Part shown: positions 46,391 through 56,956 of the stretch, one piece after another
Numbering within the stretch: position 1 is the first letter of the stretch
Layout of the letters: every line of letters starts with the position of its first letter
Source of the DNA: Merluccius polli
Taxonomy: Eukaryota > Chordata > Actinopteri > Gadiformes > Merlucciidae
Assembly: GCA_030340625.1 (NCBI GenBank)
Contig: JAOPHQ010006594.1
Location: forward strand, 1 to 64,000
Direction: 5' to 3'
Length of the DNA stretch: 64,000 nucleotides
Notes under the pieces: generated by a model
Seen by the model: only the letters and a program-made list of their open reading frames with translations
The model's database searches: none
Told to the model about the DNA's origin: nothing
Translations under genes and position numbers: made by a program

Positions 46391-47560
46391 TGTGTGCTGT
46401 TAATTTCAAGTGATGACACAGTCAAAGGAGGATGTTGACATCATCATTAGATGACAACTGAATTGTTTTGTACATTTGAGTGCATATTATGACCTCACAA
46501 TCCATTCCATGTTGAATGAATCTATGAACGTCTGTGAATGGATGAATTCTGACAAAGCGCTACACTACATAATGTTTAGTTTGCCCATTTTAAACTGTGT
46601 AGTTTGGACCGAAACACACGCACTCTGTGTGCACTCTGTGCCATGCTACACTGGGCTTCGCCTAAACAAAGTTGCCCTCCTTTAGGAGGACAATGCTCTG
46701 ACAATATAATAATTAAGCACATGTATCATGGTGGTAATCTGCATGGCAGAATATTGTTTTTGTGCCCAAAGCCCATTATTCTATTATTATTTGTATTATC
46801 TATGAATCGATTATTCTTGTTCTGCTGTATAGCAGGAGGAGCTCTGGTCTGTCATCAATTCACCGCTGATAACTCACCTAATGGCCACTGTCTACTCTAA
46901 AACTCTAAACCTGCCAGCTCACCCCCCCACCACACCAACCCAGTCGCCAAAAGCATACGTTGACAGTGTACGTTTTCGTGAACACTGGATTACATCGCAT
47001 TTCAACGTAAAATAGCGTGTTGTACCTACAGTATCCGCGTGTGGCGCTGTGGAGACGCCTGAAGAAAGAACAACCAACAAGGACATTTCCTGGTTATAAA
47101 ATACATAAATTGCTGGTTATAAAATACATAAATTAGAATTAAGGTGACGGTGATGCAGTGTTACCAGCTTCACGGTTTTCTCGCCAAATTGGGCTGTTTT
47201 GAAAACGGAGTCGCGGGTGTAAAACTCAAAGACGCGGGTCACGGTTTTCTTGGGTGCTTTCAAAACCCACCACAGAAACAGTTGGGGTGTAATATGTATT
47301 GTATAATCTTTATGAAAACTTGGTTAGAACAACACAGTTTCACTCCCAGAACATCAAATAGCGACTGTCGGTAAGGGCACTTTAGCGTCAGTCACTGACG
47401 GAGAGGGGGTTCAATTCACTACAATGTGATGCCGTCTCCGGCGATATTTGACGTTCAGAACGGGTGCTCCAGCAGCCCATTCACTGCTGTATTAACCCGA
47501 CCACCGCTCTAATGGACGATGTGGGCATCCGTCCTATTGGTTAGTTATTACTCCTGTAAC
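46391..47560. other. No gene seen
   Basis: No exon, array or terminal repeats recognised. Confidence 0.45.
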
Positions 47561-48080
47561 AGAGCTATAGAGTAAACAACTCTATAAACAACTCTATGTT
47601 TACTCTATAGCTCTGATTCCTGCACCATGTTTCAATGACGTCAGGTTGCTAGGGGCTACGGCTGAAAGACGCCGTGACCACCTGTCCCATTGGATAACGG
47701 AGGACCTATCAGCCGGAAGTACTGTCCTTACTGTACTATTGTTTATGTTGTAATGTCATAATATTGTTGACAATAAAGTTTGTTAAAAAAACAACAACAA
47801 CTATTATTGTCCCACACCACAATGTATGTCCCACAATGTGAACTCCAAACAATTCATGTTGTAAACATTTTCTTACTGATGTGATACGACAGCATACATA
47901 ATAGGCTCATTTAATTTTTATTTTTTATTTTAAAACATTTCTCAATTCGTCATTGAACGCACCCGTTCTTTCGGACAAACAAAGCAGCTGGAAACACGTC
48001 TAAAAACACTTGAAATAGAATGTAGCCTATATTTATATTTTTACAACATCAATCTCCCTATAATATGAACAAAATATGTT

Positions 48081-48633
48081 TGTTAGGTTTAGCAATAGTA
48101 GGGCCCCGGAGCAGAGACAGAGACAACGAGAGGTGATGGTAAAAAAGGGTTTATCAAACAAGGATCAAAACGGAGGGGATATAACTAAGGACGCTGGCGT
48201 GCAGGGAGGGCAGCAGACGGGAAGGCTGCCGACACAGGATGCCAGGAAAGGGGGACACGCGGTTGGCTGGAAACGGCGTTCGGCGGACGGCATAAGCACG
48301 CGGCACACTGGAGACCTAAGGCACGTAGAGCCCCCGGGAGAAAAACACGAAAACTGTCAGATCACAAAAACACACTAGAGCCGGTAGTGACCAAAAAGGT
48401 GAACGAGAAAAAACACACGATGAGTACTAACGTGACATCTGTAATAATTCGGCACTGGAGTGAAGATTGAACCGGGGTTATATAGGAGGAGTGATTGATG
48501 ATGAGAGCCAGGTGTGCCTCGTTGAATGTGCCGGCAACCTTACCACGCCCACTACCTTGCACCTACACGCCAGGGGAAACGAGAAGGGACAAAACAAGCA
48601 ACAACACAGAAACGCAAAACTCAAACCATGACA
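48081..48633 (-). repeat. 3' LTR of the Gypsy element
   Basis: Same 553-bp sequence as 52975-53527. It contains the TATA-like motif at 48478-48484 and the 11-nt self-priming match at 48443-48453. A polypurine tract (minus strand, AAGGGGGGGGGTAC) lies at 48634-48647 directly inside it. Confidence 0.97.
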
Positions 48634-48645
48634 GTACCCCCCCCC

Positions 48646-51237
48646 TTAACGAACGCCTCCTGGCGTTCTGCCCGGTTTATCAGGAAAGCGTCTGTAAAAG
48701 TCTGTGATGAGGGTATTGTCCAGGATGAGGGCCCGAGAGACCCACTGACGCTCCTCCGGACCATAACCCTCCCAGTCCACCAGAAACTGGAACCCCCGGC
48801 CCCGCCGGCGGACGTCCAGTAGTTGCCGGACGGTGTAGGCCGGGTGGTTATCGATGAGCCGGGTGGGTGGTGGGGGGTCGGCCGGAGGGCTGAATGGACT
48901 GGAGGTAACAGGTTTAAGCAACGAGACATGGAAGGCTGGGTGAATCTGGAGACTGGGAGGTAACTTCAATCTTACCACATTGGGATTTATTATGTGGTCG
49001 ATCTCAAACGGTCCAATGAATCTGGGGGCGAGCTTTCTGCTCTCCACCTGTAGGGGTAAGTCACGTGAGGACAACCAAACCCTTTGACCTGGCTGATAGC
49101 TGGGAGCTGGGACCCGGTGCCGGTCTGCAAGGCGCTGGTTGCGGGCTGTGGTGCGTGCAAGGGCTGCTCTAACCTCTTTCCAGACTCGGTGGGCACGCCG
49201 TAGATTCTCCCGCACCGAGGGAACCGCAACACCAGCCTCCTGTGTGGGAAATAGTGGGGGTTGGAAACCGTTGGCAGACATGAATGGCGACATCCCTGTG
49301 GCGGAGCTGACCAGGGAGTTATGAGAGTACTCGATCCAGGGAAGGTGGGTGGACCAGGAGGCTGGATGACGGGCGGTGACGCAACGGAGAGCTGACTCCA
49401 GGTCCTGGTTTGCCCGCTCCGTCTGGCCGTTAGTCTGGGGGTGGAACCCGGATGAAAGGCTAACAGCTGCCCCCAACGCCTGGCAAAAGGCTTTCCATAC
49501 TCGTGATGCGAACTGCGGCCCCCGGTCTGACACAATGTCCTGGGGTATCCCGTGAAGACGGAACACATGGTGAACCAAGAGGTTCGCAGTCTCTAAAGCT
49601 GAGGGGAGCTTGGGCAGTGGAACGAAATGCACCGATTTGGAAAACCGGTCCACAATAGTTAGGACGACCGTGTTCCCCTCAGAGGGAGGCAAACCGGTCA
49701 CAAAGTCAACGGCTATGTGCGACCAGGGGCGGTGGGGGACAGGAAGAGGGCGTAGTAGGCCGGCAGGAGGGCGATGGGAGGCCTTACCGCGGGCGCAGAC
49801 GGAGCAGGCGGCGACAAACTCCTTGGTATCAGGAGAGATAGACGGCCACCAGAAACGCTGTCGGATGAGGGCCAGGGTGCGATGGAAACCTGGATGGCAT
49901 GAGATCCTTGAAGAGTGGCCCCACTGCAAGACCGCAGATCGCGCCTCCGCCGCCACGAAGAGTCTCCCTGGAGGGCATCCCTCTGGCTGCGGTTGATTCC
50001 GAAGAGCCTCCTGGACCACCTGTTCCACCTCCCACCTGGCCGCTCCGACCACACAGGCACTCGGGAGGATGGTTTCCACGACCCCCTCCTCCTCCGGAGG
50101 GGAGAACTGACGGGAGAGAGCGTCGGGCTTGGTGTTGCGGGACCCTGGACGGTAGGTGAGGGTGAACTCGAAACGGCCCAGGAACAGTGCCCACCGAGCC
50201 TGACGGGAGTTTAACCTATGGGCAGAGCGTAAATAGGACAAGTTCTTATGATCGGTCCACACGATAAATGGCTGGGAGGAGCCCTCCAGCCAGTGTCTCC
50301 ATTCCTGCAACGCTAACACCACAGCCAATAGCTCTCTGTTGCCAACATCATAGTTACGTTCAGCTGGAGACAGTCGGCGGGAGAAGAACGCACATGGATG
50401 GAGCTTTTGGGTGTCCGGGGACCGTTGTGACAGTACTCCTCCGACTCCCGTGTCGGAGGCGTCCACCTCCACCACAAACTGGAGCGACGGATCCGAGTGA
50501 GCGAGAACAGGGGCAGATGAAAAAAGAAGCTTCAACTTGTTAAATGCTGCCTGGGCAGCAGAAGACCATACGAAGGGAACCTTGGTCGAGGTGAGCTGGG
50601 TAAGTGGGGCGGCTACCAGGCTATAGTCTCTTATGAATCTGCGGTAGAAATTAGCGAACCCGAGGAACCGCTGGAGCTGCTTGCGAGTGGATGGGGCTGG
50701 CCACTCCACCACCGCTTGGATCTTCTTGGGATCCGTCATAAGTTGCCCCTTCTCTATGACGAATCCCAAGAACTCCACGGACGAAACGTGGAACGCGCAC
50801 TTCTCTGCCTTGACATATAATCGGTTCTCCAGGAGTCGCTGGAGAACAAGCCGAACATGCTGAATATGTTCGGCCAGGTTGCGTGAAAATATCAAAATGT
50901 CGTCGAGGTAAACAAACACAAACAGATTGAGCATGTCGCGGAGAACGTCGTTGACGAGGGCTTGGAAAACCGCGGGAGCGTTAGTGAGTCCGAACGGCAT
51001 GACTCTGTATTTGAACTGACCAAGTGGAGTGTTGAAAGCGGTCTTCCACTCGTCGCCCTCGCGGATGCGCACCAAATGATAGGCGTTACGGAGATCTAAT
51101 TTTGTAAAGATCGCCGACTGGTGCTCGAACCCAAACGCCGAATCGAGAAGAGGAAGGGGGTATTTATTCTTTATTGTGATGTTATTGAGGCCCCGGTAGT
51201 CTACGCACGGCCGCAGGCTCTTATCTTTCTTAGACAC
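48646..51237 (-). CDS. pol: Gypsy Pol: reverse transcriptase, RNase H, integrase, chromodomain
   Basis: 863 residues open from the first available ATG; the true Pol is longer, continuing from the protease ORF. RT has Asp48 (KLDLRNAY) and YLDD at 110-113. RNase H has Asp259 (VEVDAS) and WTDHKNL near 327. The integrase zinc domain is His441, His448, Cys478, Cys481. The integrase catalytic triad is Asp511, Asp571, Glu607 (35 residues between the last two). The C-terminal chromodomain is at about 800-850 (FLVDWEGYGPEERQW), which in this group is thought to steer integration to modified histones. The stop at 48648-48646 overlaps the polypurine tract. Domains look complete. Confidence 0.95.
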   Translation of the reverse strand: MSKKDKSLRPCVDYRGLNNITIKNKYPLPLLDSAFGFEHQSAIFTKLDLRNAYHLVRIREGDEWKTAFNTPLGQFKYRVMPFGLTNAPAVFQALVNDVLRDMLNLFVFVYLDDILIFSRNLAEHIQHVRLVLQRLLENRLYVKAEKCAFHVSSVEFLGFVIEKGQLMTDPKKIQAVVEWPAPSTRKQLQRFLGFANFYRRFIRDYSLVAAPLTQLTSTKVPFVWSSAAQAAFNKLKLLFSSAPVLAHSDPSLQFVVEVDASDTGVGGVLSQRSPDTQKLHPCAFFSRRLSPAERNYDVGNRELLAVVLALQEWRHWLEGSSQPFIVWTDHKNLSYLRSAHRLNSRQARWALFLGRFEFTLTYRPGSRNTKPDALSRQFSPPEEEGVVETILPSACVVGAARWEVEQVVQEALRNQPQPEGCPPGRLFVAAEARSAVLQWGHSSRISCHPGFHRTLALIRQRFWWPSISPDTKEFVAACSVCARGKASHRPPAGLLRPLPVPHRPWSHIAVDFVTGLPPSEGNTVVLTIVDRFSKSVHFVPLPKLPSALETANLLVHHVFRLHGIPQDIVSDRGPQFASRVWKAFCQALGAAVSLSSGFHPQTNGQTERANQDLESALRCVTARHPASWSTHLPWIEYSHNSLVSSATGMSPFMSANGFQPPLFPTQEAGVAVPSVRENLRRAHRVWKEVRAALARTTARNQRLADRHRVPAPSYQPGQRVWLSSRDLPLQVESRKLAPRFIGPFEIDHIINPNVVRLKLPPSLQIHPAFHVSLLKPVTSSPFSPPADPPPPTRLIDNHPAYTVRQLLDVRRRGRGFQFLVDWEGYGPEERQWVSRALILDNTLITDFYRRFPDKPGRTPGGVR

Positions 51238-51943
51238 GAAAAAGAAACCTGCGGCCGTGGAGGATGAAGAGGGACGGATGAGACCTGCTGCCAGTGATTC
51301 GTATACTTTCCCTCTCGGGCTTAGACAGGTTATACAGTCGACTACTGGGGAGCGTGGACCCCGGAATGATCTCGATAGCGCAGTCGTACGGGCGGTGAGG
51401 AGGTAAGGTTAACGCCCGGTCCTTACTGAACACGGCTTGCAGATCATGGTAGTCGGAGGGGACGGTAGAGAGGTCAATAGTTTCAACCGGAATGGGAGAG
51501 GAGACTGGATTACTGGGAGTGGCGGAGTGCAGGCAATGTGAATGGCAAAAAATACTCCAGTTGGAGATAGTGCAGTTAGCCCAGTTAATGAGTGGGTTAT
51601 GTAATTTTAACCAGGGGAGACCGAGGACCAAAGGAGTGGACGGGGACGGAATAACAAATAGCGTGATTATCTCGTGATGGTTACCGGAGAGCCGCAGTGA
51701 AAATGGCTGAGTACGGTGTGTAACCTGAGCCAGCAATCTGCCGTCTAACGCAAAAACGTCCTTGGCTTCAGGTAGCGTCTCTAGGGGTAGACCTAGCTGA
51801 GAGGAGAGATTCGAGTCAATAAAGTTATCGTCTGCACCAGAGTCAATCAAAACTTGAACGGTGGCAGTCTCCTGCTGCCAGGTTAGCGTACCTCGTTGCG
51901 TGAGCCTGGTAGCTGAATCCTTGGAGGTGGTGGTGTGGCTCAT
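51230..51943 (-). CDS. pol: Gypsy protease / start of Pol, 237 aa, frame-broken at its end
   Basis: Begins at the ATG in TGATG, overlapping the Gag stop. The aspartic protease active site is at residues 34-36 (VLIDSGADD), with a second protease motif (LVLGLPWL) near residue 105. The ORF then enters the region before RT, but at about 51308 the frame shifts and the last ~30 residues are out of frame until a stop at 51230. The expected RT lead-in sequence is found in the frame of the next ORF, so this is a disabling indel and not a natural end. Confidence 0.85.
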   Translation of the reverse strand: MSHTTTSKDSATRLTQRGTLTWQQETATVQVLIDSGADDNFIDSNLSSQLGLPLETLPEAKDVFALDGRLLAQVTHRTQPFSLRLSGNHHEIITLFVIPSPSTPLVLGLPWLKLHNPLINWANCTISNWSIFCHSHCLHSATPSNPVSSPIPVETIDLSTVPSDYHDLQAVFSKDRALTLPPHRPYDCAIEIIPGSTLPSSRLYNLSKPERESIRITGSRSHPSLFILHGRRFLFRV

Positions 51944-52959
51944 CAGCGCCCTCCCAGCCGCTGATGAGCCTGGTCTTTTGGCGTGGACGGGCAGGTGGCG
52001 AGACGGTGTCCGGCCTGACCACAGTAGATGCAGAGGCCAAGACGAAGCCGGCGTTGCCGCTCGGACGGCGTGAGACGCATGCGTCCGAGTTGCATGGGCT
52101 CACCCAGGTTGTCTGACGTAGCAGGGCTGGAGCTGGCTGTTGGGTCGACCGGTGTGAAGTCCTCCGCGGCAGCTCCGGAGCGAAGGTTCATGGAGCGAGA
52201 CCGGAAAAGAAGGGAATCCTCTCTCTCCCTCCGTCTCTCGCAGAGGCGGTTATCCAATCGGACGGCTAACGCAATTAACGCAATTAGGTCCTCCAAGGAG
52301 GAAGTCTCGTCGCGTACCGCTAGTTCACCCCAGCCACACTGCGCCGCTAAGATGCGGAAATCCACGGCGTAAGAGGCAACGGAAGCCGAGCCCTGGCGGA
52401 GCGCGAGCAACCGTTTACCGGCCTCCTTACCCTGCACCGGATGATCAAAAACTTTTCGAATTTCAGAGAGAAAGAGCTGGTAGATCGATACATACGGTGC
52501 GTTAGCTGCGGTAATGGCGACGGACCACTCGGCTGCCCTACCGGTGAGTAATCCCATGATAAAAGCGATTTTAGAACTGTCAGTCTGGTAGGTGAGCGGT
52601 TGTTGGCAAAAGACCAGGGAGCACTGGTGCAGAAAAACACCACACTTTCCTAATTCGCCCGAAAAATGAGCCGGAGTGGGGATATGAGGCTCCCTGATAT
52701 GCACAGGACTAGGTACTGGAGGGGATGGCGAAACGGCGGGTGAGGCGGCTGCGGCGGTAGCGTTTGAAACCCCGCCGGAGGAACTAACACCGGAAAGAGC
52801 CGTGAGCATTTGGTTAACGCTGCTGCTAAGTTGCTCAACCTTAGTTGTTAGCGCATTAATGCTGTCCATGGCGCTAACCAACACTTGTTCATGCTGGCCG
52901 ACGCGTATTCCCTGATTGGAGATAGCGTGTCTCAGCTGTTCCGTCTCTGCGGGGTCCAT
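51943..52959 (-). CDS. gag: Gypsy Gag polyprotein, 338 aa
   Basis: Starts at an ATG only 15 nt inside the 5' LTR (MDPAETEQLRHA) and runs to a TGA at 51945-51943. An N-terminal coiled-coil-like segment (about residues 20-55) and a Pro/Ser-rich linker precede a capsid-like helical region (about 90-210, with GRAAEWS and SFxxF-type features of Ty3/Gypsy capsids). A CCHC zinc knuckle (CIYCGQAGHRLATC) lies near residue 310 for RNA packaging. The stop overlaps the ATG of the next ORF by one base (TGATG). The reading frame is intact. Confidence 0.92.
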   Translation of the reverse strand: MDPAETEQLRHAISNQGIRVGQHEQVLVSAMDSINALTTKVEQLSSSVNQMLTALSGVSSSGGVSNATAAAASPAVSPSPPVPSPVHIREPHIPTPAHFSGELGKCGVFLHQCSLVFCQQPLTYQTDSSKIAFIMGLLTGRAAEWSVAITAANAPYVSIYQLFLSEIRKVFDHPVQGKEAGKRLLALRQGSASVASYAVDFRILAAQCGWGELAVRDETSSLEDLIALIALAVRLDNRLCERRREREDSLLFRSRSMNLRSGAAAEDFTPVDPTASSSPATSDNLGEPMQLGRMRLTPSERQRRLRLGLCIYCGQAGHRLATCPSTPKDQAHQRLGGR

Positions 52960-52962
52960 GTG

Positions 52963-52973
52963 GCCGAATTATT
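52963..52973 (-). promoter_or_regulatory. Self-complementary primer-binding site of the Gypsy
   Basis: Minus strand AATAATTCGGC, one base inside the LTR. It is complementary to GCCGAATTATT at 53347-53337 in the 5' LTR, which is where the RNA is predicted to begin. No tRNA-like TGG start is present. This is the arrangement of Tf1/sushi self-priming. Confidence 0.75.
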
Positions 52974-52974
52974 C

Positions 52975-53527
52975 TGTTAGGTTTAGCAATAGTAGGGCCC
53001 CGGAGCAGAGACAGAGACAACGAGAGGTGATGGTAAAAAAGGGTTTATCAAACAAGGATCAAAACGGAGGGGATATAACTAAGGACGCTGGCGTGCAGGG
53101 AGGGCAGCAGACGGGAAGGCTGCCGACACAGGATGCCAGGAAAGGGGGACACGCGGTTGGCTGGAAACGGCGTTCGGCGGACGGCATAAGCACGCGGCAC
53201 ACTGGAGACCTAAGGCACGTAGAGCCCCCGGGAGAAAAACACGAAAACTGTCAGATCACAAAAACACACTAGAGCCGGTAGTGACCAAAAAGGTGAACGA
53301 GAAAAAACACACGATGAGTACTAACGTGACATCTGTAATAATTCGGCACTGGAGTGAAGATTGAACCGGGGTTATATAGGAGGAGTGATTGATGATGAGA
53401 GCCAGGTGTGCCTCGTTGAATGTGCCGGCAACCTTACCACGCCCACTACCTTGCACCTACACGCCAGGGGAAACGAGAAGGGACAAAACAAGCAACAACA
53501 CAGAAACGCAAAACTCAAACCATGACA
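52975..53527 (-). repeat. 5' LTR of the Gypsy element
   Basis: On the minus strand, U3 begins at 53527. A TATATAA box lies at 53378-53372 and the inferred RNA start is near 53347, about 31 bp downstream. The 3' end at 52975 abuts the primer-binding site. Confidence 0.95.
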
Positions 53528-53532
53528 ATGTT

Positions 53533-54063
53533 CAGGTTATACTTTCTCTCTTGAAAAACGGGCAAAGCCCTAACCCTAACCCTAACCTGGAAAATTAATA
53601 AAAAAACTACAAACGTTCAGAAAATGCAATACACTTAAGTGTGCGGCGCCATGTTTTTTGTAGTTCTAAAGTGTTTTCCTTATTATGTGAAAATGTATCA
53701 AGGAACTTCGCAAGTGTATTATATGTTTTAGGCACTGGGGAGCACATTTATTTGGTCAGATTTCATGTTTACTATTGTTAATTGGGTGAAATCTGGTTTT
53801 GACCCTACCCAGTAGCGCCCCCTGTTGGTTTGACAAAGGCCATGATAGAAGAAGTCAAGAGCTTTCCAAAAATGTTTTCCCCATGTTTGTATCACATTGT
53901 GTTGCTTTTCTGTAAGCCTTTAAAAATGCCTTAGGTTCAAGGTTCAAAGGGCATTCCTGAGGAGCAGGAACCACCCAGAATGTTCACAGTGGCATATCTG
54001 TACTTTCCAACAATGTCTTCATTGTCATCCTACGACAAAGTTTCATTTTTATCTTGCTCACTG
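53533..54063. other. Interior of foldback element A (arm end and loop)
   Basis: Arm sequence continues to about 53690. The rest is noncoding loop DNA with no ORF. Confidence 0.6.
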
Positions 54064-54500
54064 CAGTGGCGTCGTTAGGCCTGTTTTAGGGGGGCTGAAG
54101 CCCCCCTAAAATATTCTTAAGCCCCCCTAAATAGTTTGGTGTTTGTATTTTAATTGTATTTTTTATTATTTATTTATTTTAAATAAAAAAATGCCGACAA
54201 ATTCAATATAAAGCGGCCAGCATCATAAATAATCATATAACCTGTCATTAAGGACTTATCACTTAAGGTGATCATAAATCTGTCAGTTTCCCTTCACTTC
54301 GCAGTAGGGTGGCCATTCATCCCCCCCCCCCCCCCCCCCCCTGCGTCGGTCGTAGGTCCAGGGTGTGTTACGATTGCGCGCACCCCCCCCCCCCCGCCAG
54401 TCGTAGGTCCGGGGTGTGTTACGATCGCGTGCACCCCCCCCCCCTGTGCATCTCCTTGGGGCTAAGCCCCCCCTGTCCTTAAAACCTAGTGACGCCTCTG
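54064..54500. mobile_element. hAT-type MITE (CAGTGGCGTCGTTAGG ends)
   Basis: Ends CAGTGGCGTCGTTAGG / CCTAGTGACGCCTCTG are flanked by a perfect 8-bp TSD GCTCACTG (54056-54063, 54501-54508). The interior carries two GTAGGTCC...GTGTGTTACGAT(T/C)GCG modules with poly-C runs, shared with the family at 4102 and 13737 although the ends differ. Confidence 0.92.
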
Positions 54501-55475
54501 GCTCACTGCCAAGGCACTTTGATGTGTACTTTCTCACAGCCTATATAGAGCCAAGATGGATAAAATCACTAAACCATATTTTAAGGGATATTTAGTGGCA
54601 AAATGTGTTCAACATATTGATGGTGACCTTATCCTTAGCCATGCTTTTCAATTTGGAGCAGTTTAGACCCCATTAAATTACTTAATGTTTCATACAAATA
54701 TTTCCATATTACTTAATATGACCATTTATAGCCATTGTGTTCCCTTCCCCAGGGCTGCCCTGGATGAATCAATAGTATATAATATGGTAATGCGAATGTA
54801 TGTCTGTGTGCAGTTACATTTTTACACACAGTTGTTTTTAATTGACCAAGATATGAGCTTTTGAAAGAAAGTAGGCATGTGCCATAGTAGTAACATGCAA
54901 GGGGCTTTAGAACTACAAAAAACATGGCGCCGCACACTTAAGTGTATTGCATTTTCCGAACGTTTGTAGTTTTTTAAATTAATTTTCCGGGTTAGGGTTA
55001 GGGTTAGGGTTTTGCCCGTGTAAAAATATAAATATAGGCTAAGTGTTTTTGTTTTGTTTTGTATAAGTGTTTTTTTTTTAGACGTGTTTCCAGCTGCTTT
55101 GTTTGTCCAAAAGAATGGGTGCGTTCAATGACGGATTAAAAAATAAAAATTAAATGAGCCTATTATGTATGCTGTCGTATCACATCAGTAAGAAAATGTT
55201 TACAACATGAATTGTTTGGAGTTCACATTGTGGGACATACGTTGTGGTGTGGGACAATAATAGTTGTTGTTGTTTGTTTTTTTTAACAAACTTTATTGTC
55301 AACAATATTATGACATTACAAAATAAACAATAGTACAGTAAGGACAGTACTTCCGGCTGATAGGTCCTCCGGTATCCAATGGGACAGGTGGTCACGGCGT
55401 CTTTCAGCCGTAGCCCCTAGCAACCTGACGTCATTGAAACATGGTGCAGGAATCAGAGCTATAGAGTAAACATAG

Positions 55476-56083
55476 GGTAACGCTTTATATTAAGGTCCTT
55501 GTAATAACCATTAATTAATAGGTAATAAGGCCCTTGTAAGTCCTTACAAGATGCTTATTAACATTATTGTGTGTTTATAAGCCTATATAAGTGTTAATAA
55601 TGGCATTATAATACAGGTAATAGCAGGCTATAACACATTAATAAGCGCTTATAAGAAACGTGTTAACAGTTTGCAAATGCTTAAGAACATTAATAAAAGC
55701 CTCATGAGTATCTTATAATTGTTCATAATAGCATTACAAACACCCATAACCCACCCATTACGACTTTGCCATGCCTTTATTAATCTTCTTTTGTTTGCTT
55801 ATTGATATTAAAATATACTTTATTGCTCATCTATTATCAGTTAACTATGCACTTGTTAACAGTTAACTATGCTTTTTGCAGCTACCGGATCTAAAGCGAG
55901 AACAATGCCTTATTAAGTCTAATAAATATTTAATTATGCGTTTATTAATGGTTAATATATATGGTTAAAATTTCCACCTCCACATCTAGAATGTGGTCAA
56001 GGTTGATATAGTGGGAAGAAAAAAATGCATAATACAACAAGTGTTTCAACTTTGAAGGCCAAAATTGTTTTATTTATTGCTGT
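55476..56083 (+). mobile_element. Foldback element B, left arm
   Basis: Begins GGTAACGCTTTATATTAAGG, a common fish repeat terminus, directly abutting element A. The part from about 55754 to 56083 recurs inverted at 63175-63506 (for example GCATAGTTAACTGTTAAC, ATGCATAATACAACAAGTG, TTTATTGCTGTGG). The interior of B holds the CACTG element. 56084-56139 is unrelated spacer. Confidence 0.65.
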
Positions 56084-56956
56084 GGCGGTTCCGGACGCCA
56101 CCGGAACCGCGACGCTTTCCAGGGCATGGGCCCCTATCTCACTGCGGTCAAGCCAGCCGTTCCTCCGATCACCGTGGTCAAATGAGCCGCACTTATTTTT
56201 CGAGTGTACAAATATTCTCAGCATTACAGTAGAAGCGGAGAAACCGCGTATTCACTTCCGGTTTTTCAGAATAAATGTATTTAGAACCGTAAGCTATAAT
56301 TAAAACCTACATTTAAATGAAATATGTTGTATTAAAGTGTTTCATGCGCCCATGATGAATGAAAAACTTAATATCAAGTATCTTTATTGCAACAGTGTGG
56401 ACAAATGCCACACTAAAAGTCCCATATTTGTGCCTCCAAGTGGCATGTTTTGTTATATTTGAGGTACTGTAAAATCAATTTGCTCAATATTCCCTGACTA
56501 TGGGTGGTATATTTGACTTGTACACATGTAAGACTACACCCACATGCAATATCAATCATTTTTACTGTACCATTTTGGAGAAATTCAACAATAAAAGTCC
56601 CATATGTGTACCTTCGGATAGCACAATGTCATATTTGAACTACTGTAAAATCACTTTGCTCAATATTCCCTGGCTATGGGTGGTATATTTGACTTCTACC
56701 CATCTAAGACTACCCCCACACTCAATATCAAGCATTTTTACTGTACCAATTTGGAGATATTCTACAATAAAAGTCCCATATGTGTACCTTCGGAGAGCAC
56801 AATTGCATATATTTGAACTGCTGTAAAATCACTTTGCTCAATATTCCCTGACTATGGGTGGTATATTTGACTTGTACACATGTAAGACTATACCCATATG
56901 CAATATCAAGCATTTTTACTGTACCATTTTGGAGAAATTCAACAATAAAAGTCCCA

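Larger units (their letters stand above)
48081..53527 (-). mobile_element. Ty3/Gypsy chromovirus, full-length, 5447 bp, recent insertion
   Basis: Two 553-bp LTRs (48081-48633 and 52975-53527, TG...CA) appear identical by eye. The 5-bp TSD is ATGTT (48076-48080, 53528-53532). The element reads on the minus strand: LTR, PBS, gag, protease, RT-RNase H-integrase-chromodomain, polypurine tract, LTR. The coding order, HHCC and DDE integrase motifs and C-terminal chromodomain place it among chromoviruses (sushi-like in vertebrates). There is no envelope gene. A frame break between protease and RT (near 51308) means this copy probably cannot make an intact Pol. Confidence 0.97.
47594..55475. mobile_element. 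Large foldback element A, left arm split by a Gypsy insertion
   Basis: Left arm 47594-48080 plus 53533 to about 53690. Right arm about 54890-55475, in inverted orientation. The arms match closely from the outer ends (CTATGTTTACTCTATAGCTC) through CCGTGACCACCTGTCCCATT to ACATGGCGCCGCACACTTAAG. Each arm holds a short (CCCTAA)n run (53568-53587; 54988-55013). The left arm has extra sequence around the Gypsy site. Without the Gypsy the element is about 2.4 kb. No transposase is seen. The loop contains a hAT MITE (54064-54500). An 18-bp inverted duplication (AGAGCTATAGAGTAAACA) lies just outside the left end at 47561. Confidence 0.8.

Noticed and set aside
48076..48378. 100-codon frame in the Gypsy LTR, repeated at 52916-53272
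   Set aside because: It lies antisense to the element, exists only because the LTR is duplicated, and has no domain.
49829..50194. Overlapping frames on both strands within the Gypsy pol region
   Set aside because: Shadows of the pol coding sequence, which carries all catalytic motifs in one frame.
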